DNA from: Xiphias gladius
Lineage: Eukaryota; Chordata; Actinopteri; Istiophoriformes; Xiphiidae
Assembly: GCF_016859285.1 (NCBI RefSeq)
Contig: NC_053401.1
Span: forward strand, 9,987,969-10,051,968
Reading direction: 5' to 3'
Length of the DNA stretch: 64,000 nucleotides
Within the stretch, counting starts at the first letter, position 1. Every line of letters starts with the position of its first letter. The notes beneath the pieces were generated by a model, which was not told the origin of the DNA, ran no database searches, and was given only the letters and a program-made list of their open reading frames with translations. Positions 26,993 to 40,265 of this stretch are shown one piece after another. Position numbers and translations under genes: made by a program.

Positions 26993-29900
26993 ATGGAGAA
27001 GCAATCATCTTCAGGCAGAGCAGCACTGGAGGAGAGAGAAGGCCTGGTGGAGGTAATGCATCAACTTCAAATTAGATGGTGCCAAGCTGTGGTATGGTTA
27101 ATTGTAACTTGTTTGAAAGAAAAATTACTCAGTAGGAGGAAATGCGTGTTTCTAAGCTGTTTTTTTCTTGTGACATATATTTCTGCTGGCCTTAGCTGTC
27201 CAAATATGGTTGCAAAGATGCTATCAAGAGCTGGAAATGGACCGTTTTCGCCACAGGCGTCCTGACTTGTCATGGCAGGAAAAGCATAATACTAATGAGA
27301 TTAATGATGGCTCAGTTCCATGAAGTGTCCCAGTAAACTATTCAAGTGAACCAGAATGCAGAATATCAGAGACTGCTTATCCAAATGGAATGCACCTGTT
27401 GTTAGTGTTGCGTATCACACCTGTGCTTGTCCTTCTATGACATGTCAAAACGTCTGTAATGAAAAAGATCTATTTCCAGTCACCGTTGTTGAGTTTTTCG
27501 ACTCATGATATCTGTTAAAGTGGAACAGTGGCCATTTTACACATTAAAGTCTGTTTACAGATTTTCTTTGGGGGGGGATGGGTGTGTACTACTATATATG
27601 TGAAAAAAGTTGTATTGTATACAGCATTTTGTGGCCCCAGAGGGAGCTGTGTGAAACTGATAAATTGCCTCAAGCGATGTTGCTCGAGAGTCGGTTGGGT
27701 GCTGATGGACTACAAGTTTAAAAATGAAAAAAAATCTGGGGGTGCGGAATTAGAAAGAAGTGAACCTACCAGACCTCTGTAGCCTGCTCCTCATCTCTGC
27801 TAAAGGTTAGCAGTTCAAGAATAGACTAGCCACTACTAGCATGGCACGGCTGAAGTTGCCTTGTGGGTAATGTAGGCGCCACGTTTTGAAAAGGAAGAAG
27901 TTCTGCTGAATTGTGTCCTTCATGAGTTCGACAATGTTTAGGAGGGCAATTTAAAATAGTGGTAAGGGCACGAATGTTGCGCTCAAGGCTACCAGAAGCT
28001 AAAAATTATTAATTATTCCAAAGTCATCTTTCCACTTTCAGCATTTTACCAGACACAGCGAAGATTTGAGAGCGAAACATGATGGCTTAATGATGACTGG
28101 CTATGTGGTCCGTGGTGCTTATTTCCTACCCTCAAATGCCTTGAAGACTGCAAATTGATTCCATCACTGTGTGTGTTTGTACCTCTGCTCCAGGATGGTA
28201 TGGCATCGAGAGGTGCTGAGGGTGGAGAAGTGGATCCTCGTACCCCGAGGAAGAGCAGCTCCTCCCGCTCCTCCCGCAAGAGCTTCCGCCTGGACTATCG
28301 GTTGGAGGTAAAATCTCAAAACCTCCTCTCCCCTAAAACCTCCTTCTCTACCTGAAACACAAACATACCTGCTCTTCCACTGTCACCTCAGCCCGCCTCA
28401 AATCTCTTCATTTCCATAAACTCCCTCCATCAACATGGCACATCTCCAGTTATATATTTCTTGTATTTTATGTGTTGTTTTTATCTCTAAACTTTTATCT
28501 GACTTTTGAAATTACTATAACTCTTGACCATGCGTTCTCCCCTTGCAGTAAAATGCCATTGTTTATTCTTGATTGCAGGAGGAAGTGACAAAGTCCTGTC
28601 GGGACAAACATGGCCGCTGGACCAACCCCTGGTCCACATGGCAATTTCCTTCCTACTCTATGCTGCTCAGGTTCTTGTTGCTGGATAAAAACCACAGCAA
28701 TGTACCAACTAATAAAGAGGTGGGTAACTGTTAGACCAAAATTTTGCAGTTTACTATTAACTACACTTTTTGCTTTGTACATAATGTCACAAATAATTTA
28801 TGGGCCCAACAGGACTTCACTGAATGATTAGTGTCAGATTGATGAATCTAAAAATAGGAATTGTTTTAAATATAACCATCCCAATTCAATATATAGCAGA
28901 GGATGTGGAAGACAACCCCACGCAAAACTCACCCTCTTAAACACTTTTAGGAAGCTAATAGACAATGAATTTTATAGTTACTAAAAGTATGGATTGGAAG
29001 AGCTGAAATTTAGCATGATGGCAGAAGACATTAAAAACGTCAAACTGTCGGCGGAGTGAGCTGACTAAAATACTTGACTATTTAAAAGTTATGTATGAAA
29101 TTTTTTCAAGCCTAAGATTTTTACTTGTATTACCGTCGTAGTGATTAGTATTATGAGCTCATCTTTCTCACTTCTGTATGTAGGAGCATTGCCCTTTGTC
29201 GACTCTCACAACCCACACAGTATTTTTAGCAACTGGTGGAAACCTTGCTGAGCTCAGTGGGGGCTTAACAGGCTTCAAAGGCTGCTTTCACGCAGCAATA
29301 GAAAACTGTTTAACCCCTTATTTGCACAGATTGCACAGTGTTTTGTTGTTGTGTGAAGCCTAGAAAAACAGGCGTACTAATCAACTACCAGAGGTCATAG
29401 GTCAGAACTACAATGATGGAAAAACAGCTGGCAACATTCTCTAAACGTATAGTGTGTTAGGACGTAGCCTTGTAAACTACTCGTATGACTACTGTGCAGA
29501 GAGAAATTAAACGAAGTCACACAAAATTAAGTTGTTCAAAGGGCTTTTTAGAGTAGAGCCAGGGTATTCTTGTAAACAAAAGAATAATCTGACCTCAGTT
29601 GTCTATCCTTATGATGTTGAATACATCTTGCAAGTAGCAACACAAACATGCCGACTCCTGTGTTTCAAGAAGAGCCAAAGGCGCTGAAAACAGTGACTCT
29701 CTTCTCAGGATGAGCGGGGACTATGGTTCATTATTGAAAAGTATGATCAGACAAGGTCATAAGACTGAAACACTTCCTCATAATAAATATGTGGTTGTTT
29801 TAATCCAACCTCTTTCATGCTATCTCGCCCTGTTTCGCCTCATCTGTGTTTCTGCCTTCTTTCCTGTCAACCCCTTTCTGTTGCTGGTCCATCCTCTTCC

Positions 29901-32469
29901 TCCAGGTCCTGGATGGTGAGCTCCCAGTGATGGAACCATACTTTGTCCAGAACCCAGACCTGTCTGACTCTGGTCCTGGTCTGAGAGTCACCTGGCTGGG
30001 TCACGCCACAGTTCTGGTTGAAATGGATGGACTGAATATTCTGACAGACCCAATCTTCAGCCAGAGGGCCTCGCCTTTCCAGTTCATGGGGCCCAAAAGG
30101 TACCGAGGGCCCCCCTGCACTGTTGAACAGGTTCAGTACTTTTTGTTTTTAATTTTCCATTATTTCAGCAATTTCCTCTAATAAAACAATAACAAACCAA
30201 ATTAATTTATTTGACTCCTTCTACCTGTTTTCCCTGGTCCTCTCCTGGCAACAGCTGCCCAGGATCGATGCTGTCGTCATCAGTCATTCTCATTATGACC
30301 ATCTGGACGCTGGATCTGTGGCCAGTCTTAACACACGCTTTGGTGGAGAGTTACGCTGGTAAGTGTGACAAATCGAGATCCAAACTCTACTACATTTGTC
30401 GTTTATGTATTTAAGCTGACTCTCAACCACTGTCTCTTTTAGTGCACTTTTTTTGCACACAAGAAAAGTCAAATGGGCCTTAAAGTTTAGTATGACCAGT
30501 GTGCGTTTTGCAGGTTTGTTCCGCTGGGTTTGATGGACTGGATGGTGAAAATGGGCTGTGAGAATGTGATGGAGCTGGACTGGTGGGAGGAGAACTGTGT
30601 CCCGGGTCATGACGACGTGACATTTGTCTGTACACCGTCCCAGCACTGGAGCAAACGCACAGCTCTGGATGATAACAAGGTAATCGTTGATTAGAATTAT
30701 GGCTCATAACATGTTAACTGCTGCCTTTTTAAAAATTGTGTTTATTTGGCCAATTGCATTGACAATAAACCAGTAATAAGTATCAGACATTACATTATAT
30801 TTAGCAATTGTAAAATTCACCGTATCTTAAAAGCATCTATATCTGAGCCGAATCAGTGACTTCTTGTACATCTTGGCAGTTAAATGAAACAATTTATTCC
30901 TTCAGCCAATTTTAAATTCAAAGCTGAATCAGTACATACAAAGAGGAAAGGGACATGTTTTTATTTCTTTCAGTCTTTATGGGGCAGCTGGTCTATTTTG
31001 GGTCCGGACCATCGATTCTTCTTCGCTGGTGATACTGGCTACTGCGCTTCCTTCCAGGAGATAGGACGACGCTTTGGACCATTTGACCTCGCAGCAATCC
31101 CGATCGGAGCGTACTTACCCAGGTACAATCTAATGTAGTCCAATGGAACACCAGCTGTAACTATTGACTATACACATTTCTGACACATCTCAAAAAAGGG
31201 AACATTATAAAGGTCGTGGAATTAGAATTTATGTCTAGCTGATGTATTGAATTATCATAGATTGTACGTTTGTACCTACATGAAGTGGCCACTGAGGGTA
31301 AAACACGTTTCTTCTGTGTGACACTTGAACAAATAGAAATGCAATCTTTAAATCGTACAATTTACAAATCAAATTCTTTAATTATATTGTACTGTATATA
31401 ACAACATACATAACCATTGTTACAGAGACAGACATGTAAGAACATCTGAATACTCCTGGTTTTTCAGGGATGTGATGCAGGGGCAGCATGTAGATCCAGC
31501 GGAGGCTGTTCAGATTCACCAGGACCTTCAGGCCAAACAGTCTGTGGCCATTCACTGGGGGACCTTTGCGCTTGCCTATGAGGTAGGGGTATACAGACAT
31601 AGTTAATGATTATGATTTAGTGATGCTTTGACAATTATGATGTGTACACTCAAGTAAGTGTTTTTTCCTAAGGTTATCATTGATGTGTGTTCATTTTGGA
31701 GGCTGCAGTTTGAGATGCTGTTTAACTGTACTGCAATATACTGACAGGTGTTTCCATTATTTTGTCCAGCCCATTTGTATCGATGAAGAGAGAAGGCTAA
31801 ATAACAAACAGCTTTGAGTACAAACTAAATCCTCTAAAATGAACACCTCTCTGAAAGAGTTTCAACAAAATCTGAATGTTATAACCTTCGCAAAGGGAGA
31901 AGTTATTGCATTAGCTCCAGCTAGGTGTACCTAATAAACTGACAACTGAGTGTATGTTAGGGTGCTGATACTAGGAGGAATCTTAGGAAATGTTAGTGAT
32001 TGACTTTTTTTTTTTAAAACTGTACATAAAACAGCAGCTGATGCGTGTGCGTCACTGGTTTCAAACATTAGAACCAGAGAGGGGTTATAGAGGTAAAAAT
32101 GTGTTCTAGCAGTCTATTATGAAATGGTAACACAGCATAACAAAGGTGTCATTGTTTTTTAAGCTGCAAGGCTATTCCTGCAGCCTCTGGCTCACCGACG
32201 TGCTTGGAAAGTTAGAGACCAGCTTACAAAAGCTTGTCGTAAACACTCTAAAACATGTAGCACTGAGCTAAAAATTAACCTGTTTTAAGTTCAAGTATGG
32301 TGATACTCACTTTTTCTCTGGTCCTTCTTTTGTCCAGTACTATATGGAGCCGCCAGTTCGTCTCAGAGAGGCCCTGGAACAGAAGGGACTGAAACCAGAA
32401 TCCTTCTTCACCTTGCATCATGGGGAGTCTTGCCTCATAGATTCACAGGAAGGAGCTGTCTTTGACTGA
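26993..32469 (+). CDS. napepld: N-acyl-phosphatidylethanolamine-hydrolysing phospholipase D, complete
   Basis: A membrane-associated zinc hydrolase that cleaves N-acyl-phosphatidylethanolamine to N-acylethanolamines (including anandamide) and phosphatidic acid. Exons: 26993-27052, 28194-28307, 28579-28719, 29906-30130, 30255-30358, 30514-30679, 30974-31122, 31468-31582, 32338-32469, giving 401 residues (human 393). The metallo-beta-lactamase fold is clear: SHSHYDHLD (HxHxDH zinc motif), CTPSQHW, AGDTGY (bridging Asp), AIHWGTFAL and the late LHHGES histidine. [15 protein letters not shown] and AAIPIGAY are also family blocks. The N-terminus is poorly conserved up to [18 protein letters not shown]. 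The start at 26993 is the first ATG of an exon that opens after tgctag; a second in-frame ATG at codon 23 (exon 28194) is an alternative. The same-strand neighbour yeats4 is functionally unrelated. Confidence 0.97.
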
Positions 32470-34489
32470 TCCTCCTCTCTGTCGAGTTTTGTGGGCTGAG
32501 TTGCTGTAGATTTGTGTCTGTAACAAAATGCAGAACTTTTTATCATATATAGACAGACTTCAATGATTAAAGCATGTTATGTAGCTTATCCCAACTGAAA
32601 ATTGAAAAATGTTCAATAATGTTTACATGGTGAACAAAACTACCTAGAGGAGCTCTGACTCCATTTTTAAAAAAAATAAGGATTTGTTAGGTTTACACAA
32701 TAAAAATGTTAATTCTTTAAAAGGCAAAGATTAGCTCAGTCAGTTTGCTGTGTACAGTTGAAAAATCATAAGATTTAGATTAAGAGAATTTAAATAGATT
32801 TTATTAGTGTTAACCATGAAAAATAAGCACAGGTATCAAAACTCCTGTTTTTTTTGTAATCCCAAAAGTAGAAACAGTTATAAACTCATTTTTAGAACAT
32901 TTTCTTTGGCTTTGTTGTGTCTCTAAGTGGTAACTTGCATTTTGGGACAAATTAATTTGAAGGGTTTTTGTGGTCTACATGCTGGCGGGAGGAGGAAATC
33001 TTTTTGGCAGATATAATGTTCCGAATCAAGAGGAACAAGTTCAAAACAACCACTAAAAAGAAATCTGCTTGCTTATGTCATTGGTTTGTGGAAACTTACT
33101 CGTCAATTGACCAAAATGTGACCAGATTTATTCTGACATTTCTGAACATCAACAAATCAGAATAAAAATGGTTAAGATTGAGTGAATGGAACTGGTCCAA
33201 AGTTACTATGGTAACCAGTGCACTTAAAAAGGAGATATTAATGTAGTAGTAAAGTTTGTGCATAGGGAACGATGTAGGGTTCAATGACAAACCTTCACTA
33301 TGAAGCTGAGCAGGCGACTGCAGGCAGTGTGATGCAGCTTCATCTTCACACACAGCTGGACACAGCTTCCTGTGGGCTGTAATATCAAAGCGAAAGCAAA
33401 CTTAAGATATTTAGACTGGTGCTAGGCAAACGCCACATACCAATGCTCTTTTTTTTCAGAATGTATTCTGGCCAACCAAAAACTACACAAGACAAAAAAA
33501 GTTTTGGAAGAAATGTATCTGTTTATCATATAAACTCCCAACACCTGTATGTTTTATAGAAACTGCATCTCAAGTGTTGTCAGATGTATGAACAAGTTGA
33601 GCTGGGTTCAACTTCATGCACTGCAAATATTGTGCATTGTTCCTGCACCAGACATTTGTTTTTGATGCTCTGAAACCACAGCACAATGACCTGTTTTCTC
33701 TCTCTCTGCTTATCAGTGTGGTGATCTATGTTTGCACTTAGAACTTTAGTTAACAGACGTGTTTGCTTCATCGAGCAGCAGTAGAATAATTTGTGCTCAA
33801 CCTAAGTGATTTTATTTTTATATCATTAAAGCCAGAATGTAGAGAACAGATAACAGCACAATGTTGACTTAATAGCCTGATTATAGCTACATGGTCAAAC
33901 AGCACTAACTGTGGTTTACATTGGATCTGTTTTACTTAATTTCCCATTAAATATACCTTGCATTTAAAATGTGTTTGTTTGTATGTACCTATATATGTCT
34001 TATAGGAAAAAAAATTGGGTCATCATAGAAAGTTACTTTAAAATCCCTTTAGTACACTTTTGTCATCTATTCCCATTAGTGTACTATTCTGAGCAACAAC
34101 ATATTTTAAACAGCATTTGACTATTTTGTCCTGAAGCAGTAAATCCTACACATCTGAATTTTTTTTTTTTTTTTTTTAAATGACAAAACACTGGCAGAAG
34201 ACAGCATTTTGAGTCAATCCGCAACAATGAAGTGGATTTTCCATTAAACAATGAACATTAGGCATGAAAAGATACTCTACCCTTTAGATTCTGCATTTTT
34301 ATTGACCTGAGTGGTTAAACACTGGTGCCTGTAGAAAACCTTGTACACTGCCCAAATACACGCTACACGTAACGTCAGTGGGCTGATGTCTTGTATTAAA
34401 ACACTGCCACATTAAGGGCTAAACATAGGCTACTTAATAAAAGGCACTTCTGATTAAAAGGCTTTGTCCCTAAATTTAATACACTTTCA
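32470..34489. other. napepld 3' UTR followed by AT-rich intergenic DNA
   Basis: ATTAAA (32566-32571) and AATAAA (32699-32704) follow the stop and are the likely poly(A) signals. Beyond them I see only A/T-rich sequence, a short (CT)n patch near 33700 and no coding exon. Confidence 0.5.
32699..32704 (+). terminator. napepld: Probable poly(A) signal of napepld
   Basis: AATAAA 230 nt after the stop codon, with ATTAAA 133 nt upstream of it as an alternative. Confidence 0.5.
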
Positions 34490-34600
34490 CAAAACAAGTG
34501 ACAGCTGCAGGAAGTAGCGAGCCGATTTGCACCGAACTCGGTGGAGGGATGGGGGCATGGTCCACAGAGGAACCCATTAAATTTACCCAAATCAGTATAC
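34490..34600 (+). repeat. Dispersed repeat fragment, copy 1
   Basis: The sequence around gatttgcaccgaactcggtg, then gaggaacccattaaattt, resembles a repeat frequent in fish genomes. The reverse complement of 36840-36965 matches it in the same order (atttgcaccgaacttg, then aagaaccca). Confidence 0.7.
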
Positions 34601-34864
34601 GTACAGCACACTCTTAATACATATACGATTTAAGTATGCACTCTATATGTGGAGATATAAAATGTGTCACTGTTGTTACTGCTGATGTGCCTTACTGCTG
34701 GGTTGCTGCCATTTGGGCAACGTTTGGACTCTATCGTTCGGGCCAAGCCAATTAATAATAAATCATGTTTTCCTGGGCATAGTTTCTGTCATTAGCTGTT
34801 GTTGGTTGACTGTAGGAAATAAGTGTCAGAATTAAAAAAAAAAAAAAACGAACAACACTGTTCT

Positions 34865-36300
34865 CACACAATTATGCCCATAAATATTCGGATAGCCACA
34901 ATTTTCCTAATTTTGCCTCTGTACACCACCACAGTGGATTTGAAAGTTAGCCGTCAAGATGTGATTGAAGTGTAAACTTAGCTTTAATTCAGGGGGTTTA
35001 ACAAAAATATCGCATTAAGTGTGCAGGAATTACAGCCATTTTTATACAGTGCCTCATTTTTAGCAGCTCAAAAGTAATTAGACAAACTCATAATTACAAA
35101 TTATAAAGAGTTTATTTTTAATAAATGGATGAAAATCATTTGCAGTCAATGGCTGCCTGAATCCTGGGACCCATGTACATCACCAAATGCTGAGTTTCCT
35201 CCGTTGAGATGCTTTGCCAGGCCTTTACTGCAACCACCTTCGGTTGCTGCTTGTTTGTGGGCGTTTCTGCCCTCAGGTTTGTCTTCAGTAAGTTAAAGCA
35301 TGCTCAGTTGGGCTGAGGTCAGGTGACTGACTTTAAATATTCCATTTCTTTGCCTTGAGAAGCTCTCTGGTTGCTTTCGCAGTATGTTTTAGGTCATTAT
35401 CCATCTGTACTGTGAAGCACTGTCCTGTCAGTTTTGCAGCATTTGGCTGAATCTGAGCAGATAGTATAGTCCTATACAGTTCAGAATTCATCCTGATACT
35501 TCTATCAGCAGTCACATTAAGACCAGTGACCCAGTTCCATTACCAGCCATACATGCCAATGCCATAACACTACCTCCACCATCTTTGACAGATGATGTTA
35601 TTGCTTTGGATCATGAGCCGTTCCTTCTCCATACTCTTCTCTTCCCATCGTTCTGGTACAAGTTAATTTTTGTTTCATCTGTCCAAAGAATCTTGTTCCA
35701 GATCTGGGCAGGCTTTTTTAAGAGGGTTTCGGGTGAAGTCTAATCTAGGTCTAAGCCTTTCTGTTCTTGAGTGTTACCAGTGTTTTGCACCTTGTAGTAA
35801 ACCCTCTGCTTTTAGATTTATGAAGGCATCTCTTGATTGTAGACTTTGACAATGATACGCCTGCCTCCTCGCGAGTGATCTTGACCTGGCTTGATGTTAT
35901 GAAGGGATTTTTCTTCACCCAGGAAAGAATTCTGCGATCATCCCCTTTAGTTGTCTTCCGTGGTCTTCCAGGGCTTTTGGTGTAGCTGAGCTCGCCAGTG
36001 CATTCCTTCTTTTTAAGAATGTACCAAAGTGTTGATTTGGCCTCTCCTAAAGTTCCTGCCATCTGTCGGATGGGCTGAAAAAACAAAACAAACCTAACGA
36101 TGGCCTCCTTCATTTGCATCAACACCTCTTTGGACCACATATCGTGTGTTGCTATGAAAAGCTACCAAATGCAAATTCAACACTTGGAATCATCTCCAGA
36201 CCTTTTATCTGCTTAATTTGTCATGAAATAGCAAAGAAACAGGCCACACCTGTCCACAAAACGGATTTACAATCAATTGTCCAATTACTTTTGAAGTAAT
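34865..36300 (-). mobile_element. Tc1-like DNA transposon relic, second copy of the left-edge family
   Basis: Read on the - strand, a 129-codon transposase N-terminus runs 36140-35751: MKEAIVRF, QMAGTLGEAKSTLWYILKKK, a GRPRKTT hook and the second helix-turn-helix (VSLSKSTIKRCLHKS). It is then broken. ADRSIRMNSELYRTILSAQI and VQMDNDLKHTAKAT reappear at about 35515-35340. The end near 34865-34950 carries the terminal repeat shared with the copy at 1-1195; the outer part of the other terminal repeat is not recognisable beyond about 36300. Several stops make it inactive. Confidence 0.93.
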
Positions 36301-38820
36301 GAAGAGAGTACAGATGTAGAAAGAGTGCGGTGATTATATTTACAATAAGGGAGACAATTTAATTGTTAAAACTAGGAATTGCTCATTTTTGTCTACTGTC
36401 AGTCAGACTCACTTTTTCGGTCCATTGTTGGAGAGCAGATTTTAATGTCCCTTCACTGTAAATCTGACCACAGATCTGTCTGTCATCGTGTCTCTAAAGC
36501 ACCTGGTATCATTCGAGGAGCGGCTCTCAGAGCAACGTGAACTTACGGTTCAACATCATAAATCAACACATGGATGCATACTTGTGTTGTAGCCTAAATG
36601 GGCACCTGATGGGTGGATAATAAAAGCTGCTTTCTACCCCTGCTGCACAAGTGATGATTGAATAAAAACACAGTTACAATCCTAAGTACTCAGTTCGTGG
36701 TTATTGGCATTCATCAAACATAATCACTTCTTTTTTTCAGCCCTTATAAAAACGAGAAAATGCGCTGAGTATAGCGCAGACCTCCTCTTAGGCCAATGTC
36801 ATACAACAACATACACCAGACTTCAGAGGAAAAACAAACGGGAATTCGTATTAAATGATCCGGGTCTGCCGCAAACTGCTATGGGTTCTTCCCCGGCCAA
36901 TGCCCGACCCCCTTCCGACAAGTTCGGTGCAAATGGGTTCAGTACTTTCTGTGTAATAGTGCTGACAAACAAGCAAATTAAAAAAAAAAAAAAACAAACA
37001 GAGAGAAAATACATCGAATATTCATCCAGACCTGCTCCGGAGGTCTCTCCATCGGCGCACCGCCAGCAGCACATGGTTGGCCGGGGAAATCCATAAAATC
37101 CAGCCGGTTCTTGAAACTGCCTCGCAGCTTTTTCTTCACTACTACAATTTTTTTTTTTTTTTTTAGGAGATACAGCAACTAGATCCCCTCTTTCAAAGAC
37201 ATCTTAAATATCTCCCCAGCACACTCTTTTCGTCTTTTTTTTTTTTTTTTTACTTCCCCTCCCCCAGGAGACACAGGTGTATCTAGTCAAATCCTCACCT
37301 CCCTCCTCTCCAGGGATTTAAAGGGCTATTCTGCCCCCCCCCCCCGGGTTCTGCAACAAACGATCATCACGGCATCTGCTTGAACTTCTCCTTGCGTTCC
37401 CCACTCGCACTTTGCACGGTGATAAGAACGACATAAGGTGGCAGTGTCTGCAAGGTTTTCTCACCTTGCATTTAAAAATATGGCTAAAAGTGTTTCCTGA
37501 CATTATTGGTTTACATCAATTTACCCAAGTTTAGGGATTTTATAACAAAGCTGTGATTATGAGGAGTTTCCTAGATCACTATATCCCTATGTATTTAAAC
37601 ACAATATCTAAACATTACTGTTATATTGTTTATGAGGGCCAATAATGTCATTAATTTGGTGTTTGAGGATACTTTTTTTTCTCAAAAAGTGGAAGTCTAG
37701 TAGAATGAAACGCCAGATTTGATTATTCGGTAAATCACAGTTGATCTCATTGTTTAGAAGTATGACATTGGGTGCATCAATTGTCAGCACAGCACGCATC
37801 AGGTTTATTTAATGGCTGCATTCATGCCGAAACAGGAAGAGCTTGTGGTCTGGATGGGATTCTCTCCCGTGGAAAACTCATATTAAAGGTTGTTTGTCCC
37901 TGTAAAAGAGATCTGAGAAGAGCATACTGCGGTTGTATGAGAGAGTCTTTACATATAGTTTTCTGCTATTTTAAGTGGGTACCAATATAACGTGAGTAGA
38001 GCTGAGATAAGCCAAGGGTACATTTTAGTCTCTGGTTACATACCTTAAGTCTGAGAGTCAGGAGCAGGAAAACCCTTGTTTGTTCCTGTGAAAATATTGT
38101 CTTTGACTAACAGCAGAAAATATTTTTACAAATAATTACCCTTAAAAAAACCTAATAAAGACTCCCCCTTGCGCATAACAGGTGCCTCTGTCAATACAAG
38201 TTCTGATGGACTTTTACTAAAAACTTACAAAACATCTACTTGATCGGAGGGACACTGGCTGACTGAATCGCCCACTCACACATCCTCCATGCGCTGACGC
38301 AGAGGCAAGTTTCAGTGTCGGTTTTGATTTGACGGGAAGTGGAAGGAAGAAATCCAAGGTTTGAAAAGAGTAGAATAAAACCAAAAACAATGATTGGAAG
38401 AAGGGGGGCTGGCTTGTTAAAGGCTTCTTGTTAAAGATGAACCACCTTTAAGAAAATATCTTAAGATGAATAAGAAAGAAACTGTAGCTGTAGACTGATG
38501 ATCATTTCTGCCATCAACTTTCTTTTTTAACCCACATCTTTATTTAATTGAAACAATCTTGAAAAAAATAAAAAAAACGATCTCTTCTCACAGTGCTCAC
38601 AATCAGGTCATACCCTATGATGATTGGTCAGAAATTAAAAAGGTTGGGAGCCATTACTGTGACGCCAACGCAAAATATAAGCTGACATCAAGCACAACGC
38701 GGTCCAGTGCAGTACAGCACTATCTACTGGAAATTATGGGGGATGTTACATTAAAAAAATGGTCAAAAAGGGCTAAATGTGGTTTTTGTGGAATCTGAAA
38801 CTGTAACTGAACAGAAAAAA
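36301..38820. other. Intergenic DNA without a recognised gene
   Basis: It contains the second dispersed repeat copy (36840-36965, listed separately), several poly-A/T runs, a C12 run near 37337 and a 79-codon open frame at 38559-38798 of unknown nature (Lys-rich start, KCGFCGI end). No splice-consistent gene structure is seen. Confidence 0.5.
36840..36965 (-). repeat. Dispersed repeat fragment, copy 2 (inverted)
   Basis: The reverse complement reads atttgcaccgaacttgtcgg and, further on, ggggaagaaccc, matching the order and spacing of the copy at 34490-34600. The two lie in opposite orientation on either side of the Tc1 relic. Confidence 0.65.
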
Positions 38821-39662
38821 ATGTTCATCCTGTATGATGACATGCGCAGGGAGAAAGAGTTTTTAAATAGGGACGCAAAGCAGCAACGGAAGACCCGTAA
38901 TGCCTGCGTTTATGCCTCGCAGTCGGCAAAAGTCACGAAGCAGAGGTAAGTGCTGTTGAAAGAAATACTGGTTGAAAAACACTCTGCAGAGCGGAAGAAA
39001 AACCCTAGGGTGAAGAAGAATGAGGGGAATTTCAATGGGGAACTGAAGGTGATGAAAGAGGTGAGGTTCGAGGAGATGATCAAGGTAGGGGACGAGACAT
39101 TGAAGTTGTTGGAGAGGACCACAGAGCAGGGGGTGGCTCAAGAAAAAGAAAATCTGCTGTTTTGTGCTGAAACAGGAGAGGAGTTCCACTGCTAGGCTTC
39201 AGCTCAAGGCCTGCAAAAAAATGCAGAAGACACTGCTGCATTTACAGGGGGACTTGAGAAAACTTCAGCAAAACTGCTGAATGCTGCCCTTTGCGTTAAG
39301 ATCCAAGACTTTAAAGAAAAGCCAGAGGGCTTTTATGCAATCTGAATTTGAATCTGGCACAGTTACAGAAGTCACTCGAAAGGAACCCACGCAGATATGG
39401 CTGCTCTGCAAGAGGAAAACTCCAAACTCAGATTGCGTCTGCAGGAGAAAGAGGTCAAGAAGGAGCGGGTGGCTGAGGAGGAGGGGAAGGAGGTGGAGGA
39501 ACGGAGGGCTGAGCCAGCACCCGAGCATTCACAGGTGGGCTGAGGACGTACCAATGAGCTGCCCGCCACACCGATAAGGAAGGGGAGGAGGCCTTCACGG
39601 TGGGGGAGGTTCACTGACTCCCTCGCTTGTGGCGCGTGCCACATGGAATCAGATGAAGAGTG
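38821..39662 (+). pseudogene. Unidentified 280-codon coding relic with coiled-coil character
   Basis: One frame runs from ATG 38821 to TGA at about 39660 with no frameshift but six internal stops (TAA 38947, TAG 39193, two TGA near 39344-39350, TGA near 39540 among them). Between the stops the translation is protein-like: a basic start (MRREKEFLNRDAKQQRKTRN), an acidic/basic helical part (FEEMIKVGDETLKLLERTTE), a leucine/glutamate coiled coil from 39397 (MAALQEENSKLRLRLQEKEV), and a basic Pro/Arg tail ending FTDSLACGACHMESDEE. I do not recognise the family. A retroelement Gag-like gene or a decayed retrocopy would fit; it sits in transposon-rich DNA, next to a LINE fragment. Confidence 0.5.
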
Positions 39663-39889
39663 AGATGCACACTGTGGGAAGAGGAGAATTTCAATCTGCA
39701 TTTATTGATTACTTTATTTTTTGGCCACTAGAAGGAAAAGAACTCATTTACTGTAAAAGGTGAAAATACACCCAGTTGGCAATTTATCAGGAACACCTAG
39801 CTAAAACTAATGCAGTCTAATCCAACAGTCCTGCAGTGAATTCTCCTTCATGAAGGTTATAATGTTCAGTTTTTATTTAATTTGTTTTA

Positions 39890-40265
39890 GAGCGTGCCTG
39901 TCGTGGGTTGCAGCTACAACCGGCATCTAAGACCTTCTGGCTGCTACTCTGAATAGCCGCCTCCACAACGGAGGCCCTGAACACGGCCCACGCGGATTCC
40001 ATGTCTCTGACCTCCCCCCGGGATGCACAAGAAGTTCTTCCAGAGGTGGGAGTTGAAGACGCCGCCGACGGGGGCCTCAGCCAGGGGTTCCCAGGCCGGC
40101 CTCACTACATGTTTGGGGTTAACCAGCTCTGTCTGGCAGCCTCCCGCGCCACCTGATCCAACTCACCACCAGGTGGTGATCAGTTGACAGTTCTGCTCCA
40201 CCCTTCGCCCACGTGTCGAAGACATATGGCCACAGATCTGATTATACGACCACGAAGGCGACATT
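39890..40265 (-). mobile_element. LINE (non-LTR retrotransposon) fragment
   Basis: On the - strand the translation includes PGGELDQVAREAARQSWLTP and EVRDMESAWAVFRASVVEAA, separated by a frameshift and stops. This matches the region between the endonuclease and reverse transcriptase of a LINE lineage widespread in fish genomes, known to me from general acquaintance with such sequences. It is GC-rich compared with its surroundings, and both ends look truncated. Confidence 0.72.

Noticed and set aside
38559..38798. 79-codon open frame ending KCGFCGI
   Set aside because: No initiation or splice context and no family resemblance; kept only as a mention in the intergenic note.
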